NCBI GenBank assembly: GCA_947503575.1
Contig: CANNDZ010000001.1
Span: forward strand, 186,001 to 250,000
Reading direction: 5' to 3'
DNA from: an uncultured Kordiimonas sp.
GTDB lineage: Bacteria; Pseudomonadota; Alphaproteobacteria; Sphingomonadales; Kordiimonadaceae
DNA length: 64,000 bases
Of this stretch, positions 36,628-46,300 are shown one piece after another. How positions within the stretch are numbered: position 1 is the first letter of the stretch; the number at the start of each line of letters is the position of its first letter. Under the pieces are notes generated by a model. That model searched no databases. It was not told the origin of the DNA and saw nothing but the letters and a program-made list of their open reading frames with translations. The position numbers were made by a program, and so were the translations under genes.

Positions 36628-39411
36628 ATGAAACCAGTTCGTAACAAACGCGCCCTTATCAACCGTAAAGAGCTGATAGCAGCCCTTGAGGATATTGCTG
36701 CAACCAAACCTGAAAGCGAGTGGCAGCCTTTGCTGGTACAAACGTTGAAGGACGCGCATCAGGCTGGGTGGGATGAAGTAAAGCGCCGTTTTTTTGAAGA
36801 GGCGGACAAGGGCCTTGTGTCAGCGCGGGCGTTATCTTACGTGCTGGATCAGGTTATGCGGGTTTTGTATGACTTTGTGACAGAACATGTGTACCCGCTA
36901 GCAAACCCGACATCTGGCGAAAAACTGTGTCTGGTGGCAACGGGAGGATATGGCCGCGGTGAACTGGCGCCCTTTTCAGACATAGATTTGCTGTTTCTTA
37001 TTCCTTACAAAGCCACAGCCTGGGCGGAAAATGTTGCAGAATACATGCTGTATGTTCTGTGGGACCTGGGGTTGAAAGTGGGGCACGCGACCCGCACCCC
37101 GGATGAGTGTGTCCGGCTTGCCAAAGAAGACCTGACCATCCGCACATCCCTTCTTGAAGCCCGTTATATCTGGGGTGAGCAAAAGCTGTTCCGGGTTGCC
37201 GCCAGCCGTTTTATCAAACGGGTCGTGACCGGCACCGGGCAAGACTTTGTTGCTCAGAAACTTAAGGAGCGGGACAACCGTCATAAGAAAATGGGCGACA
37301 GCCGTTATGTGGTTGAGCCCAACATAAAGGACGGCAAAGGCGGACTGAGAGACCTGCAGACCATGTGGTGGATCGCGCGCTACCTGTACGGCGTAAACCG
37401 CACTCATGTGGTGCAGGATGATATTCTGACCGCGGCGGAAAACCGGCAATTCAACAAAGCCGAAAACTTTTTATGGACGGTGCGCGTGGCCCTGCATTTT
37501 TTGGCGGGCCGGGCCGATGAACGGCTAACGTTTGATATGCAGCGCCGCCTGGCGGAGGAACTGCAGTATCAAGACCGTGCTGGGGCATCGGATGTTGAAC
37601 GCTTCATGAAACACTATTTTCTGGTGGCGAAACAGGTTGGTGACCTGACCAGAATTTTTTGTGCTGTCCTGGAAGCGCGGCAGCAGATCACCTTTTTCTC
37701 GCGTCTGAAACGCACACGCAAACTTCAGGGGTTTGGTGTGCAGGACCAGCGCCTGATCGCGCTGAATGACGATGACTTCGAGCGGGACCCGACGTTAATG
37801 GTCAAAATCTTTGCTGTCGCAGACAAAAATGGCCTGGATATCCACCCGGCCACATTGCGACAAATCAAGCAAAACTTGAAGCGCATGACCCTTGCGGTGC
37901 GGCGAAGTCCGGAAGCCAACAAGCATTTCCTGGATGTTTTGACGTCAAAAAATAAAGGCGAAATAAACCTGCGCCGAATGAACGAAGCCGGGGTTTTTGG
38001 AAAATTTTTGCCAGACTTCGGGCGCGTTGTCGCGCAGATGCAATATGACATGTACCATCACTATACGGTGGACGAGCACACGATCCGCGCGGTCGGGCTG
38101 GTTGCCAAAATCGAAGCCGGGGAATTGGCGGACGATCACCCGTTATCAACCAAAGTGATCCAGCAAATTCAGTCCCGCAATGTGCTGTATGTCGCTGTAT
38201 TATTGCACGATATTGCCAAAGGCCGCGGCGGTGACCACTCGCTTATCGGCGCTGATATTGCCCGCCGCGTTTGCCCGCGCCTTGGCCTTAGTCCCGCAGA
38301 AACACAGACCGTTGCCTGGCTGGTGCGCTGGCATCTGCTGATGAGCAACACAGCGTTCAAGCGCGACTTGGCGGACCCCAAAACAATCCAGGATTTCTGC
38401 GACATTGTAAAAAGCCCAGAGCGGCTGCGCCTATTGGTGGTGTTGACCGTAGTGGATATCCGGGCGGTTGGCCCCAATGTCTGGAACGGCTGGAAAGGCC
38501 AACTTCTGCGCGAGCTCTATTATGCAGCGGAAGAAGTGTTGCTGGCTGGTCACGTAACACTGGGCCGTAATGAGCGGGTTGCCCGCAAAAAAGAACTGTT
38601 GGCGGGGGCTTTGGATGACTGGTCTGCCGGAGCGGTTGAAAAACATCTCAACCGCATGGTTGATGCATACTGGCTGGCAGAGGACGAAGTAACTTTGGTG
38701 CAAAACGCCCACTTGATGCGCCGTGTTGACAAGGCCGGTGATCTTATCGGTGTGGCGGCACGCGTGGAAGAATGGCAAGCCATGACCAACATCGCACTCT
38801 ACACACAGGATCATCCTGGGCTGATTGCCCGCGTTGTTGGCGCAATTGGCGTAGCGGGCGCTTCTATTATGGGGGCGAAAATCCACACCTCCCGGGATGG
38901 TATGGCAATGGATAATTTCATTGTTCAGGACCTGGAAAACACCGCCTTTGACAGTCGGGATCAACTTAACCTTATGGAAGAGACGATCCTGAAAACCCTG
39001 AAAGGCTCAGTGCGCCCCAAAGAACGCCTGGGCAAAAAACGGTTGTTTGGCACGAAGGACGCAGCCTTCAATATTGAGCCCGTGGTTCTGATCGACAACA
39101 AAGCGTCAGGACGCTCTACAGTCATGGAAGTCAACGCCAAAGACAGGCCCGGCCTTTTGTATGACCTGACCTATGCGCTGTACCGGCTGAAACTGTCGAT
39201 CACATCAGCCCATGTGGCAACCTACGGCGAACGCGCCGTTGATGTTTTTTATGTCACCGATCTAACCGGCAGCAAGGTCAGCAACAAATTGCGATTACGT
39301 AATATTGAAGAAAAGCTGCTGCGCGCGGCACGGGGCCAACCAATATTCAGCAAACGCGAAGAAGAAAAACAGGATATTGAACGCACAGAACGCACAGGAA
39401 GCGCCGCGTGA
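36628..39411 (+). CDS. glnD: Bifunctional [protein-PII] uridylyltransferase / uridylyl-removing enzyme
   Basis: Primary glutamine sensor that uridylylates PII when nitrogen is short and deuridylylates it when glutamine is high. The nucleotidyltransferase motif GGYGRGELAPFSDIDLLF is at 106-123. The HD domain has VLLHDIAKGRGGDHS near residue 525. Two C-terminal ACT domains (LYTQDHPGLIARVVGAIG near 722 and VNAKDRPGLLYDLTYALYRL near 834) bind glutamine. 927 residues, normal. 31 bases after mutS; GTGA overlap with murJ. Together with gltBD, rpoN and ptsN this makes the window rich in nitrogen-control genes. Confidence 0.97.
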   Translation: MKPVRNKRALINRKELIAALEDIAATKPESEWQPLLVQTLKDAHQAGWDEVKRRFFEEADKGLVSARALSYVLDQVMRVLYDFVTEHVYPLANPTSGEKLCLVATGGYGRGELAPFSDIDLLFLIPYKATAWAENVAEYMLYVLWDLGLKVGHATRTPDECVRLAKEDLTIRTSLLEARYIWGEQKLFRVAASRFIKRVVTGTGQDFVAQKLKERDNRHKKMGDSRYVVEPNIKDGKGGLRDLQTMWWIARYLYGVNRTHVVQDDILTAAENRQFNKAENFLWTVRVALHFLAGRADERLTFDMQRRLAEELQYQDRAGASDVERFMKHYFLVAKQVGDLTRIFCAVLEARQQITFFSRLKRTRKLQGFGVQDQRLIALNDDDFERDPTLMVKIFAVADKNGLDIHPATLRQIKQNLKRMTLAVRRSPEANKHFLDVLTSKNKGEINLRRMNEAGVFGKFLPDFGRVVAQMQYDMYHHYTVDEHTIRAVGLVAKIEAGELADDHPLSTKVIQQIQSRNVLYVAVLLHDIAKGRGGDHSLIGADIARRVCPRLGLSPAETQTVAWLVRWHLLMSNTAFKRDLADPKTIQDFCDIVKSPERLRLLVVLTVVDIRAVGPNVWNGWKGQLLRELYYAAEEVLLAGHVTLGRNERVARKKELLAGALDDWSAGAVEKHLNRMVDAYWLAEDEVTLVQNAHLMRRVDKAGDLIGVAARVEEWQAMTNIALYTQDHPGLIARVVGAIGVAGASIMGAKIHTSRDGMAMDNFIVQDLENTAFDSRDQLNLMEETILKTLKGSVRPKERLGKKRLFGTKDAAFNIEPVVLIDNKASGRSTVMEVNAKDRPGLLYDLTYALYRLKLSITSAHVATYGERAVDVFYVTDLTGSKVSNKLRLRNIEEKLLRAARGQPIFSKREEEKQDIERTERTGSAA

Positions 39412-40979
39412 GTTTGGTAAAACGCATTTCTACGGTAGGTGGTTTTACCCTGTTGAGCCGGGTTTTCGGTCTGATACGTGACTTTTTAATGGCGCGCTAC
39501 CTGGGGGCCGGCATGGCGTCCGATGCCTTTTTTATCGCCTTCAAACTCCCAAATTTTTTCCGGCGACTCTTTGCTGAAGGGGCATTTTCGGTTGCTTTTG
39601 TGCCACTGTTTTCGCGCGCACTAGGCAAAGACATAACACCAGAAAGCCAAGCAGCCGCTGAAGCGTTCGCAAGTCGCGTTTTTAGCTGGCTTTTGCCGAT
39701 CCTTCTGGCTCTTTTGGTTCTGATGGAAGCGGCCATGGTGCCCGTTATGCTTGGCCTGACCGGCGGGTTTGAGGGTGATGGTGCCTCTGCAGAAAAGTTT
39801 GACCTGGTGGTTGAACTGGGGCGTTACACATTTCCGTATCTGGTGCTTATTTCAATCGTTTCTTTCTACGCTGGCATGTTGAATGCTGTTGGCCGGTTTG
39901 CAGCAGCCGCGTTTTCGCCCGTCTTGCTGAATATCCTGATGATTAGTGCGCTTTTATTTTTCCACGACACTGACGTGCAGGCCGCGCGCTACCTCGCTGG
40001 AGCTGTGTCACTGTCAGGTGTGGCCCAGCTGTTGTTGTTATATGCGTCTGTCAGGGGCGCCGGGCTGAAGGTGGCTCTGCCGCGCCCGCGCCTGACAGAT
40101 GATGTACGCGAGCTGTTGCGCATTATGGCCCCAGCCGCCATTGGGGCTGGTGTGATGCAGATTAACCTGCTCGCTGATGTCATCATTGCCGCGCGTCTGT
40201 TGCCAGAAGGGTCTGTTTCCTGGTTATTTTACGCTGATAGGTTAGCGCAATTGCCGCTGGGCGTTATCGGTATTGCCGCTGGCACCGTTTTGTTGCCCGG
40301 CATCTCGCGCATGCTAGCGGCGGGTGACAGCGACGGCGCCCAGGTACAACAAAACCGCGCACTTGATTTTTCCATGATGCTGACAATTCCATCAGCGGCG
40401 GCTCTTGCAATTATCGCTGGGCCAGTGATTGCGACAATTTTTGAACGCGGGGCCTTTGTGGCGGCAGACACACAGGCAACCGCCCTGGCGTTATTTGCCT
40501 ATGCCTTTGGCTTGCCCGCCTATGTCGTCCAGAAAACCCTGACACCGGCATACTTTGCCCGCAGCGACACCCGAACGCCAGTTATATACGCCAGCATTTC
40601 CTTGGTCGTTAATCTGGTACTGAACCTGATTTTAATCCGTTATATGGCGCATGTTGGCCTTGCCGCAGCAACCGCCATAGCTGCCTGGCTGAATGTTGGT
40701 TTGCTCTATTACGGACTGCACAAGCGCCGCCATTTCAAGGTTAACGGACAAGTTCTGATGGGGTTTGCAAAATATAGCCTGTGCAGCGGTATTATGGTTG
40801 GCGGACTGCTTTGGGCGTCGGACCACTGGGCGTATTTGTTTGCTAGTGACAGCGCTTTACGAATTGGTGCGCTGGCTGCGTTAGTCATTTTAGGGGCCAC
40901 GCTCTACTTTTGTGCGCTGGCGTTGATGGGCGGCCTGAAAGTCCAGCAAATCCGGACTTTGCTCTCAAAACAGGGCTGA
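39408..40979 (+). CDS. murJ: Lipid II flippase MurJ
   Basis: MOP-superfamily membrane protein with about 14 hydrophobic helices that flips lipid II across the inner membrane. Start signature KRISTVGGFTLLSRVFGLIRDFLMAR, the helix-2 region FFIAFKLPNFFRRLFAEGAFS and ALFAYAFGLPAYVVQKTLTPAYFAR in the C-terminal half are characteristic. GTG 39408 overlaps the glnD TGA (GTGA), with AGGA upstream. 523 residues. Cotranscribed with glnD. Confidence 0.97.
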   Translation: MSLVKRISTVGGFTLLSRVFGLIRDFLMARYLGAGMASDAFFIAFKLPNFFRRLFAEGAFSVAFVPLFSRALGKDITPESQAAAEAFASRVFSWLLPILLALLVLMEAAMVPVMLGLTGGFEGDGASAEKFDLVVELGRYTFPYLVLISIVSFYAGMLNAVGRFAAAAFSPVLLNILMISALLFFHDTDVQAARYLAGAVSLSGVAQLLLLYASVRGAGLKVALPRPRLTDDVRELLRIMAPAAIGAGVMQINLLADVIIAARLLPEGSVSWLFYADRLAQLPLGVIGIAAGTVLLPGISRMLAAGDSDGAQVQQNRALDFSMMLTIPSAAALAIIAGPVIATIFERGAFVAADTQATALALFAYAFGLPAYVVQKTLTPAYFARSDTRTPVIYASISLVVNLVLNLILIRYMAHVGLAAATAIAAWLNVGLLYYGLHKRRHFKVNGQVLMGFAKYSLCSGIMVGGLLWASDHWAYLFASDSALRIGALAALVILGATLYFCALALMGGLKVQQIRTLLSKQG

Positions 40980-41093
40980 TCGCCGCTTGACCATACCCGG
41001 CATGCTTGTCATAACGCGTTTCGCGTCTGAGAAACATTGCTTTGAAACGCCGCATTGAAAACCATCAACCTGACGTAACCGGAGACCCACCTC

Positions 41094-42107
41094 GTGACAC
41101 CCTCGCCCATGCCGACCAAGCGGATATTTTCTGGTGCCCAGCCTTCTGGCAATATGCACCTTGGTAACTATCTGGGTGCGTTCCGTAATTGGGCGCGGCT
41201 GCAGGATGATTATGAAGCACTTTACTGCGTGGTTGATATGCATGCAATTACGGTCTGGCAGGACCCTGCCGACTTGCAGGGGCAGATCAGGGAAGCGGCT
41301 GCCGCCTATATGGCGTCTGGCGTCGATCCGGAACGCTCGATCCTTTACAATCAAAGCAAGGTTGCGGGCCATGCGGAACTGGCGTGGATATTCAACTGCG
41401 TTGCCCGGTTGGGTTGGTTGAACCGGATGACCCAGTTTAAAGATAAAGCGGGCAAAAACCGTGAGAAGGCGTCTGTGGGGTTATATATATACCCAAACCT
41501 CATGGCTGCCGATATTTTGCTGTATAAAGCGACGCATGTGCCGGTAGGCGCAGACCAAAAACAGCATCTGGAGCTGACCCGCGATATCGCGCAAAAGTTC
41601 AATAGCGATTATGGCATTGAGCTGTTCCCGCTAACAGAACCTGTGATTATGGGGGAAGGCGCGCGGGTGATGAGCTTGCGCGACGGCAGCAAAAAAATGT
41701 CCAAGTCCGAGCCATCTGACATGACACGCATCAACCTGAACGATGATGCCGACACGCTGGCCAACAAAATCCGCAAGGCGCGCACGGATGCCGAGCCCCT
41801 GCCAGGCAACGCGGACGCGCTGGAAGACCGCCCCGAGGCCGCGAACCTAGTTGGTATTTATGCCGCCTTAATGGATGTCAGCCGCGATAGTGTGTGCGCA
41901 GAGTATGAAGGCAAAGGGTTTGGCGACTTCAAAAAAGCCCTAACCGACGTGGTTGTGTCAAAGCTGGCTCCTATCACTGAAGAAATGGCGCGCCTGCAAA
42001 AGGACCCCGCTTATATCGATTCGGTTCTCAAGGATGGTGCAGAGCGCGCATCGGCCATGGCAGAGCCCGTTTTGGCTGACGTTAAGCGGGCCGTGGGGTA
42101 TCTGTAA
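41094..42107 (+). CDS. trpS: Tryptophanyl-tRNA synthetase
   Basis: Class I aminoacyl-tRNA synthetase charging tRNA-Trp. The HIGH-type motif is in [17 protein letters not shown] (residues 13-29), KMSKS is present as [10 protein letters not shown] near residue 200, and [15 protein letters not shown] is typical. GTG 41094 is preceded by GGAG at 9 bases; ATG 41109 is an alternative start five codons later. 337 residues. 114 bases after murJ. Confidence 0.97.
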   Translation: MTPSPMPTKRIFSGAQPSGNMHLGNYLGAFRNWARLQDDYEALYCVVDMHAITVWQDPADLQGQIREAAAAYMASGVDPERSILYNQSKVAGHAELAWIFNCVARLGWLNRMTQFKDKAGKNREKASVGLYIYPNLMAADILLYKATHVPVGADQKQHLELTRDIAQKFNSDYGIELFPLTEPVIMGEGARVMSLRDGSKKMSKSEPSDMTRINLNDDADTLANKIRKARTDAEPLPGNADALEDRPEAANLVGIYAALMDVSRDSVCAEYEGKGFGDFKKALTDVVVSKLAPITEEMARLQKDPAYIDSVLKDGAERASAMAEPVLADVKRAVGYL

Positions 42108-42363
42108 GGTTGATACCCAGCGATAGAGGAACGGTAGAGGTAAGAACCTTTCGTTCAGATACGGTTCAGACTTGGGGGCTTAGCATTCGACAGACATCTT
42201 GGGATATCGCCTGACTAGGGTGACAATCCTTAATGCGGTGATGCGATGCGCGAAAACCGCCCTTTGGGCGATTAAGCAAAAATGGGGGTCGCGGAACCGT
42301 TTGTTTGATCTTAGAGTGGGGTGCGGCGAAATTGAGGCGCGCCAGCAACACAAGGATTTGAGT

Positions 42364-43026
42364 ATGAACCGACAGTTTTTCCGAATGGCTTCCGTAACGC
42401 TGATGGCAATGGCCCTGGGGGCCTGTGCGTCCAGCTTTCGAAGCGATGTAACCAGTTTCCATGTGGCAACGCCCGCAGCCGGCGCAAAAGTTGTGCTGGT
42501 TCCTATTGACGAATCGCGCCAAGACAGCCTTGAGTACCGGCAATATGCAAGCTCAATCCAGGGTGTTCTGGAACAGAATGGCTTTGTTGGTGCCCGCGAA
42601 GATGAACCAGACTATATCATCGGCTTTGGTATTGAAGTCAGCGACGGGCGCGAAAAAATCAGATCATTTGGCGGCGCAGGCTTTGGTGGCAACATCTGGT
42701 GGCAGCGCGGCTACGCTTGGGGCGGATGGTGGGACCCCTTCTTCCCGGGTGCTGGGTTTGGACCCGGCTTTGGTGGTGGTTTTGGTCCAGGGTTTGCCGG
42801 TGGCGGTGTAACGTCGCGCACAGTGTATCTGGCGCAGTTGCATGTGGAAATCCGCGAACGTGATGGCACCATGATTTTTGAAGCCAATGTAGAAAGCGAA
42901 ACACGCTCCCGGCGCTTAACCGAGCTGGTACCGTTGCTGGCAGAAGCCTTGTTTGAGGACTTTCCGGGCGCGAACGGCGTGACCCGCCGGGTGAAAATTG
43001 ACCTGGATGGCCGCAAGCGACCCTAA
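42364..43026 (+). CDS. DUF4136-type lipoprotein with glycine-rich insert
   Basis: 220-residue predicted lipoprotein. A signal peptide with lipobox ALGAC precedes a DUF4136-like domain: TSFHVATP start, QYASSIQGVLEQNGFVGAREDEPDYIIGFGIEV, and the C-terminal FEANVESETRSRRLTELVPLLAEALFEDFPG. Between them a Gly/Phe/Pro/Trp-rich low-complexity loop (about residues 105-150, GFGPGFGGGFGPGFAGGG) is inserted. ATG 42364 has AAGGA 7 bases upstream; the longer frame from 42199 is rejected. Function unknown; such lipoproteins face the periplasm. The 256-base spacer before it holds a small CGCCC-TTT-GGGCG hairpin (42258-42270). A strong terminator follows. Confidence 0.8.
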   Translation: MNRQFFRMASVTLMAMALGACASSFRSDVTSFHVATPAAGAKVVLVPIDESRQDSLEYRQYASSIQGVLEQNGFVGAREDEPDYIIGFGIEVSDGREKIRSFGGAGFGGNIWWQRGYAWGGWWDPFFPGAGFGPGFGGGFGPGFAGGGVTSRTVYLAQLHVEIRERDGTMIFEANVESETRSRRLTELVPLLAEALFEDFPGANGVTRRVKIDLDGRKRP

Positions 43027-43052
43027 CCAGATAAAGTGCAAACTATGATACC

Positions 43053-43078
43053 AAACGGCCCTCAGGGGCCGTTTTTTT
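43053..43078 (+). terminator. Rho-independent terminator after DUF4136 gene
   Basis: AAACGGCC, loop CTCAGG, GGCCGTTT followed by further T: a perfect 8-bp stem with T-run, 26 bases past the stop. It also marks the left border of the glycan region. Confidence 0.9.
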
Positions 43079-43329
43079 GCAGGTAGTGCAACAGTTGTAT
43101 ATATCGCCACCAAACTTATGTACCCGACCTAAGGGTCAAGGCCTTTCATCTTTCAATAAACCTGCACCTGGCGTGGGCTTGCTTTGCCAACTGCTAGCTG
43201 ATACCCAAACGAGGGTATGCTGAAACGGGCCCGATTCCCGCATCATGGAGACTGTTTATTCGCGCTTCTGGAAAATTCCGACGTGCCCATACTGCGGCCA
43301 ATAATGGTGATGCTGATGAGTGCGTTGCA

Positions 43330-44886
43330 TTGTTGCAGGAAGTATGGGCGCTGAACAAAAAAAATCCGGATGCTTTTGCAGCTGTCACATCCCTTCTGAT
43401 CGACATTGGTCATGACGCGGACGCCATCACTATCATTGAAGAGGCGGTCGTTCATCAGGGCGAGAACGAACGAGTCTGCCAGATAACTGGTGAAATTGGG
43501 GTTCGATTGGAAATGCCCCACATTGCAGAGAAGTCTTTTGCAAAAGCCTGCCAACTCAACCCCAAAGAACCCAGCCATTTTTTACATCTGGCAAACGCCT
43601 ATGATGCCCTGGAAAAACAGGACCAAGCGATAGACCTGTTGAAAACCAGTCTTGAATTTTTCCCAGACTACGCCGCCTTATGGGATGCTATCGGAACCCT
43701 TGTTTGTAACTATCAAAGAGACTTTGCCAACGGTCGATTGTTTTTAGCGGAAGCCATACGATTAGCACCGGAAAACGCCAAATATCATCATAATCTGGCT
43801 TTAACTTTTGGAAAGCACCCAGCTGGCGAACAGCATTATAAAAATGCTTTGGCGTGTGATCCACAAAACCCACAAATTCGACTGAGCTACGCATTGTACT
43901 TGCTGACCAATCATCGCACAGATGAAGCATGGCCCCTTTATGAAGCGCGGCTTGACCCGTCATTGGGGCCCAAAAAAGTGGCGACATACACGCACGACTT
44001 ACCCTGCTGGCAAGGCGAAGATCTTACCGGAAAGTCAATATTGGTGTGTGCAGAGCAAGGCATAGGCGACGAAGTATTCTTCTCTGTGTTTTTGCCAGGC
44101 CTGATTGAGCGAGCAGCACATGTTTACATAGGTTGTGACCCGAGGCTCGTAGGCTTGTATGAGCGTTCTTTCTCAGGCTGCAGTGCCTTTGGTTTTGAAG
44201 ACACTCAAAACTTCCAGAAGCGCTTGAGGCAGTTTCCGGAATTTGAGCAGCAGATCGAAAACCAGTCTGTTGCGGTAGACTATGCTGTAGCCATCGGCTC
44301 CCTTCCTCTGTTGCTGAAACCCTACTTAAACGACTTCCTTCAATTGAACGGGGCGATATTCAGCGCTGATCCGCCGCAGGTTGAAAAGGCCGCCGCTTTT
44401 TTCCGGGTCGCCACAGGCAGGAAAAAGATAGCTGTGTCATGGCGAAGCGGCAACCTATCGGGGGTTCGGCGTTTCTATTACATCAGCGTTGACCTGATAG
44501 AGGCGCTAGCACGACACATCAATGCGGATTTCTATGTGGTGCAATACAGCTATTCGCCAGCAGAAAAGGCCCGTCTGGCAGAGTTGGATAATGTCTATTT
44601 CTTTGATGGGATAGACATGAAACAGGACATTGAATTCAACTGCGCTGTGCTGTCGCAAATGGATACATCGATCGGACCACCTACGGCAACCCAGATGTTT
44701 GCAATGGCGAGTGGTTGCCCGATATGTTTGGTGAATAATGGCGCGCCCTGGACGGTGATGCAAGATCAACCAAGTCCACCACTATTTCATAAAAACAGCA
44801 AATTGATTTTGCTTAAACAGGATGACCAATTCAAAACAGACGACATGCTGATTAAAGAAATTTCCACCTATGTCGATAGTCTTTAA
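43330..44886 (+). CDS. TPR protein with GT9-like glycosyltransferase domain
   Basis: The N-terminal half (to about residue 200) is tetratricopeptide repeats (PSHFLHLANAYDALEKQDQAIDLLKTSLE and several more). The C-terminal part (about 230-510) resembles a GT-B/heptosyltransferase-like domain with the family start SILVCAEQGIGDEVFF, ISWRSG-like KIAVSWRSGNLSG, and SIGPPTATQMFAMASGCPICLV. Such fusions are common in flagellin or surface-glycan glycosylation loci. The start is unclear: TTG 43330 is the first standard start in frame but lacks a ribosome site, and the frame is open and TPR-like back to 43198. The upstream 303-base stretch 43027-43329 holds the terminator and this open extension. TAATG overlap with the next gene. 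Confidence 0.78.
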   Translation: MLQEVWALNKKNPDAFAAVTSLLIDIGHDADAITIIEEAVVHQGENERVCQITGEIGVRLEMPHIAEKSFAKACQLNPKEPSHFLHLANAYDALEKQDQAIDLLKTSLEFFPDYAALWDAIGTLVCNYQRDFANGRLFLAEAIRLAPENAKYHHNLALTFGKHPAGEQHYKNALACDPQNPQIRLSYALYLLTNHRTDEAWPLYEARLDPSLGPKKVATYTHDLPCWQGEDLTGKSILVCAEQGIGDEVFFSVFLPGLIERAAHVYIGCDPRLVGLYERSFSGCSAFGFEDTQNFQKRLRQFPEFEQQIENQSVAVDYAVAIGSLPLLLKPYLNDFLQLNGAIFSADPPQVEKAAAFFRVATGRKKIAVSWRSGNLSGVRRFYYISVDLIEALARHINADFYVVQYSYSPAEKARLAELDNVYFFDGIDMKQDIEFNCAVLSQMDTSIGPPTATQMFAMASGCPICLVNNGAPWTVMQDQPSPPLFHKNSKLILLKQDDQFKTDDMLIKEISTYVDSL

Positions 44887-46286
44887 TGCAGTACCCAAAA
44901 GGGCGCAACGCTGTGAGTGAAGACCTTTTAATATTTACCACATGCAAACCTGTTAAAGGTGAGTTTGCAGTCCTTCAGCGCAATGCAATCTTTAGCTGGC
45001 GCGCTTCCGGGTTCGATGTTCTGATTATTGGCGATGAGCCTGGTAGCAAAGAAGTTGCAGCAGAATTGGGCTGCTTTTTTGTCGCGAACGTTGAGCGCAA
45101 TGAAAAGGGAATTCCTTACGTAAGCGGCCTATTTAATATTGCGTCCGGCTATTCTGACCACAAGCATATAGCATATGTTAATGCTGACATTCTGATACAA
45201 CCTGAAACGGCCAGAAACCTCAAAAATGTCCCCGGGTTGTCGCAGGAACTGGGCGACTATCTTTTCGTGACCCGGCGGCGCAGCATTCCGCTTTTTGAAG
45301 ACATAACAAACACACCACAGACGGGTGCCGACCATATCAGAGACCTTGATGATAGGTTCGGTGTTTGGGACCCGCCTTTCGCCATTGACCTTTTCCTGAT
45401 TAACAAAGGGTGGTTGGGCGAAATCCCGAACATGACCGTCGGACGCGCAGGATGGGACAACTGGATGCTGCAAAATGCCAGACGGCATGGTGTTGCAGTG
45501 ATTGATGGATCGCTGGATTGCCCGGTTCATCACCCGTCACACGGCTATGCCCTAGAAGCCGGTGGTCTTGAGGCTGTCACAACCGGTCCCCAGGCGGCTC
45601 AAAACCGGGCGTTTCTAGATGCGGCGGACGGCAGAATTGACACTAGCGCAACCCATCGTCTCAAAGACGGCAAATTGCTTTCCGGCGCGGCAAGCAAAAC
45701 TGATAGTTTCGGCAATAACCTAGGGCGGCGGGTTTTGTCTGATCTGATGATGGTCAGCCACTATCAGGATGAAAAAAGCGAGCGCACAGTGCAAGATCTG
45801 CGCACCCTTTTGTGGCGTGCGGATTGCTGGGTACCGCCCATAATGTCTGCGGACCTTTATCCGGCTGCCTTGGGTCGCGTGATACAGCAAGGCCTTAAGG
45901 CAGCGAAGGAGAATAAAGCCAACTACGCGCTAGACATGATCCAGACTGTGCTCGCTCAGCCCTATAAAGCGTGGTTAAACCGCGAACTCCAGAATAGTCG
46001 GCCATTGTACGTTTGGGGTCTCGGTGGAGCGGCAAAACGGTTTTGCAACTATGCCCACCGGCACAGAATCAGGGTGGACGGGTTTGTCGATGGCACCGCA
46101 CAGCAAGAAAGTTCAACGCCGGATTTTATGGATGGACGGCTCAGGCCGGTTCTAACGCATAAAAAAGCTGCGGAGTTGTTTAGCGGAAACACGCAGCCGG
46201 TGTTTCATATTGCTTCCATCCACCGGCAGGCAATTATAGAACAATTGCAATCATTCGGTGCTGAGCTCGGCGTGGATTTTCAATAG
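44886..46286 (+). CDS. Putative sugar-transferase-like protein with C-terminal Rossmann-like domain
   Basis: 466 residues, translationally coupled to the TPR-glycosyltransferase (TAATG). Residues about 12-260 look like a GT-A nucleotide-sugar fold: DLLIFTTCKPVKGEF, a variable middle, HIAYVNADILIQ (a DxD-like NAD) and GRAGWDNWMLQNARRHGVAVID. The C-terminal about 90 residues start with LYVWGLGGAAKRFCNYA and VDGFVDG, a nucleotide-binding-like beta-alpha-beta unit of the type seen in sugar-modifying proteins. The same architecture ends the convergent gene at 46301. Not a named family; a glycan role is inferred from context. Confidence 0.6.
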   Translation: MQYPKGRNAVSEDLLIFTTCKPVKGEFAVLQRNAIFSWRASGFDVLIIGDEPGSKEVAAELGCFFVANVERNEKGIPYVSGLFNIASGYSDHKHIAYVNADILIQPETARNLKNVPGLSQELGDYLFVTRRRSIPLFEDITNTPQTGADHIRDLDDRFGVWDPPFAIDLFLINKGWLGEIPNMTVGRAGWDNWMLQNARRHGVAVIDGSLDCPVHHPSHGYALEAGGLEAVTTGPQAAQNRAFLDAADGRIDTSATHRLKDGKLLSGAASKTDSFGNNLGRRVLSDLMMVSHYQDEKSERTVQDLRTLLWRADCWVPPIMSADLYPAALGRVIQQGLKAAKENKANYALDMIQTVLAQPYKAWLNRELQNSRPLYVWGLGGAAKRFCNYAHRHRIRVDGFVDGTAQQESSTPDFMDGRLRPVLTHKKAAELFSGNTQPVFHIASIHRQAIIEQLQSFGAELGVDFQ

Positions 46287-46300
46287 GCTGGGGCTAGCGG

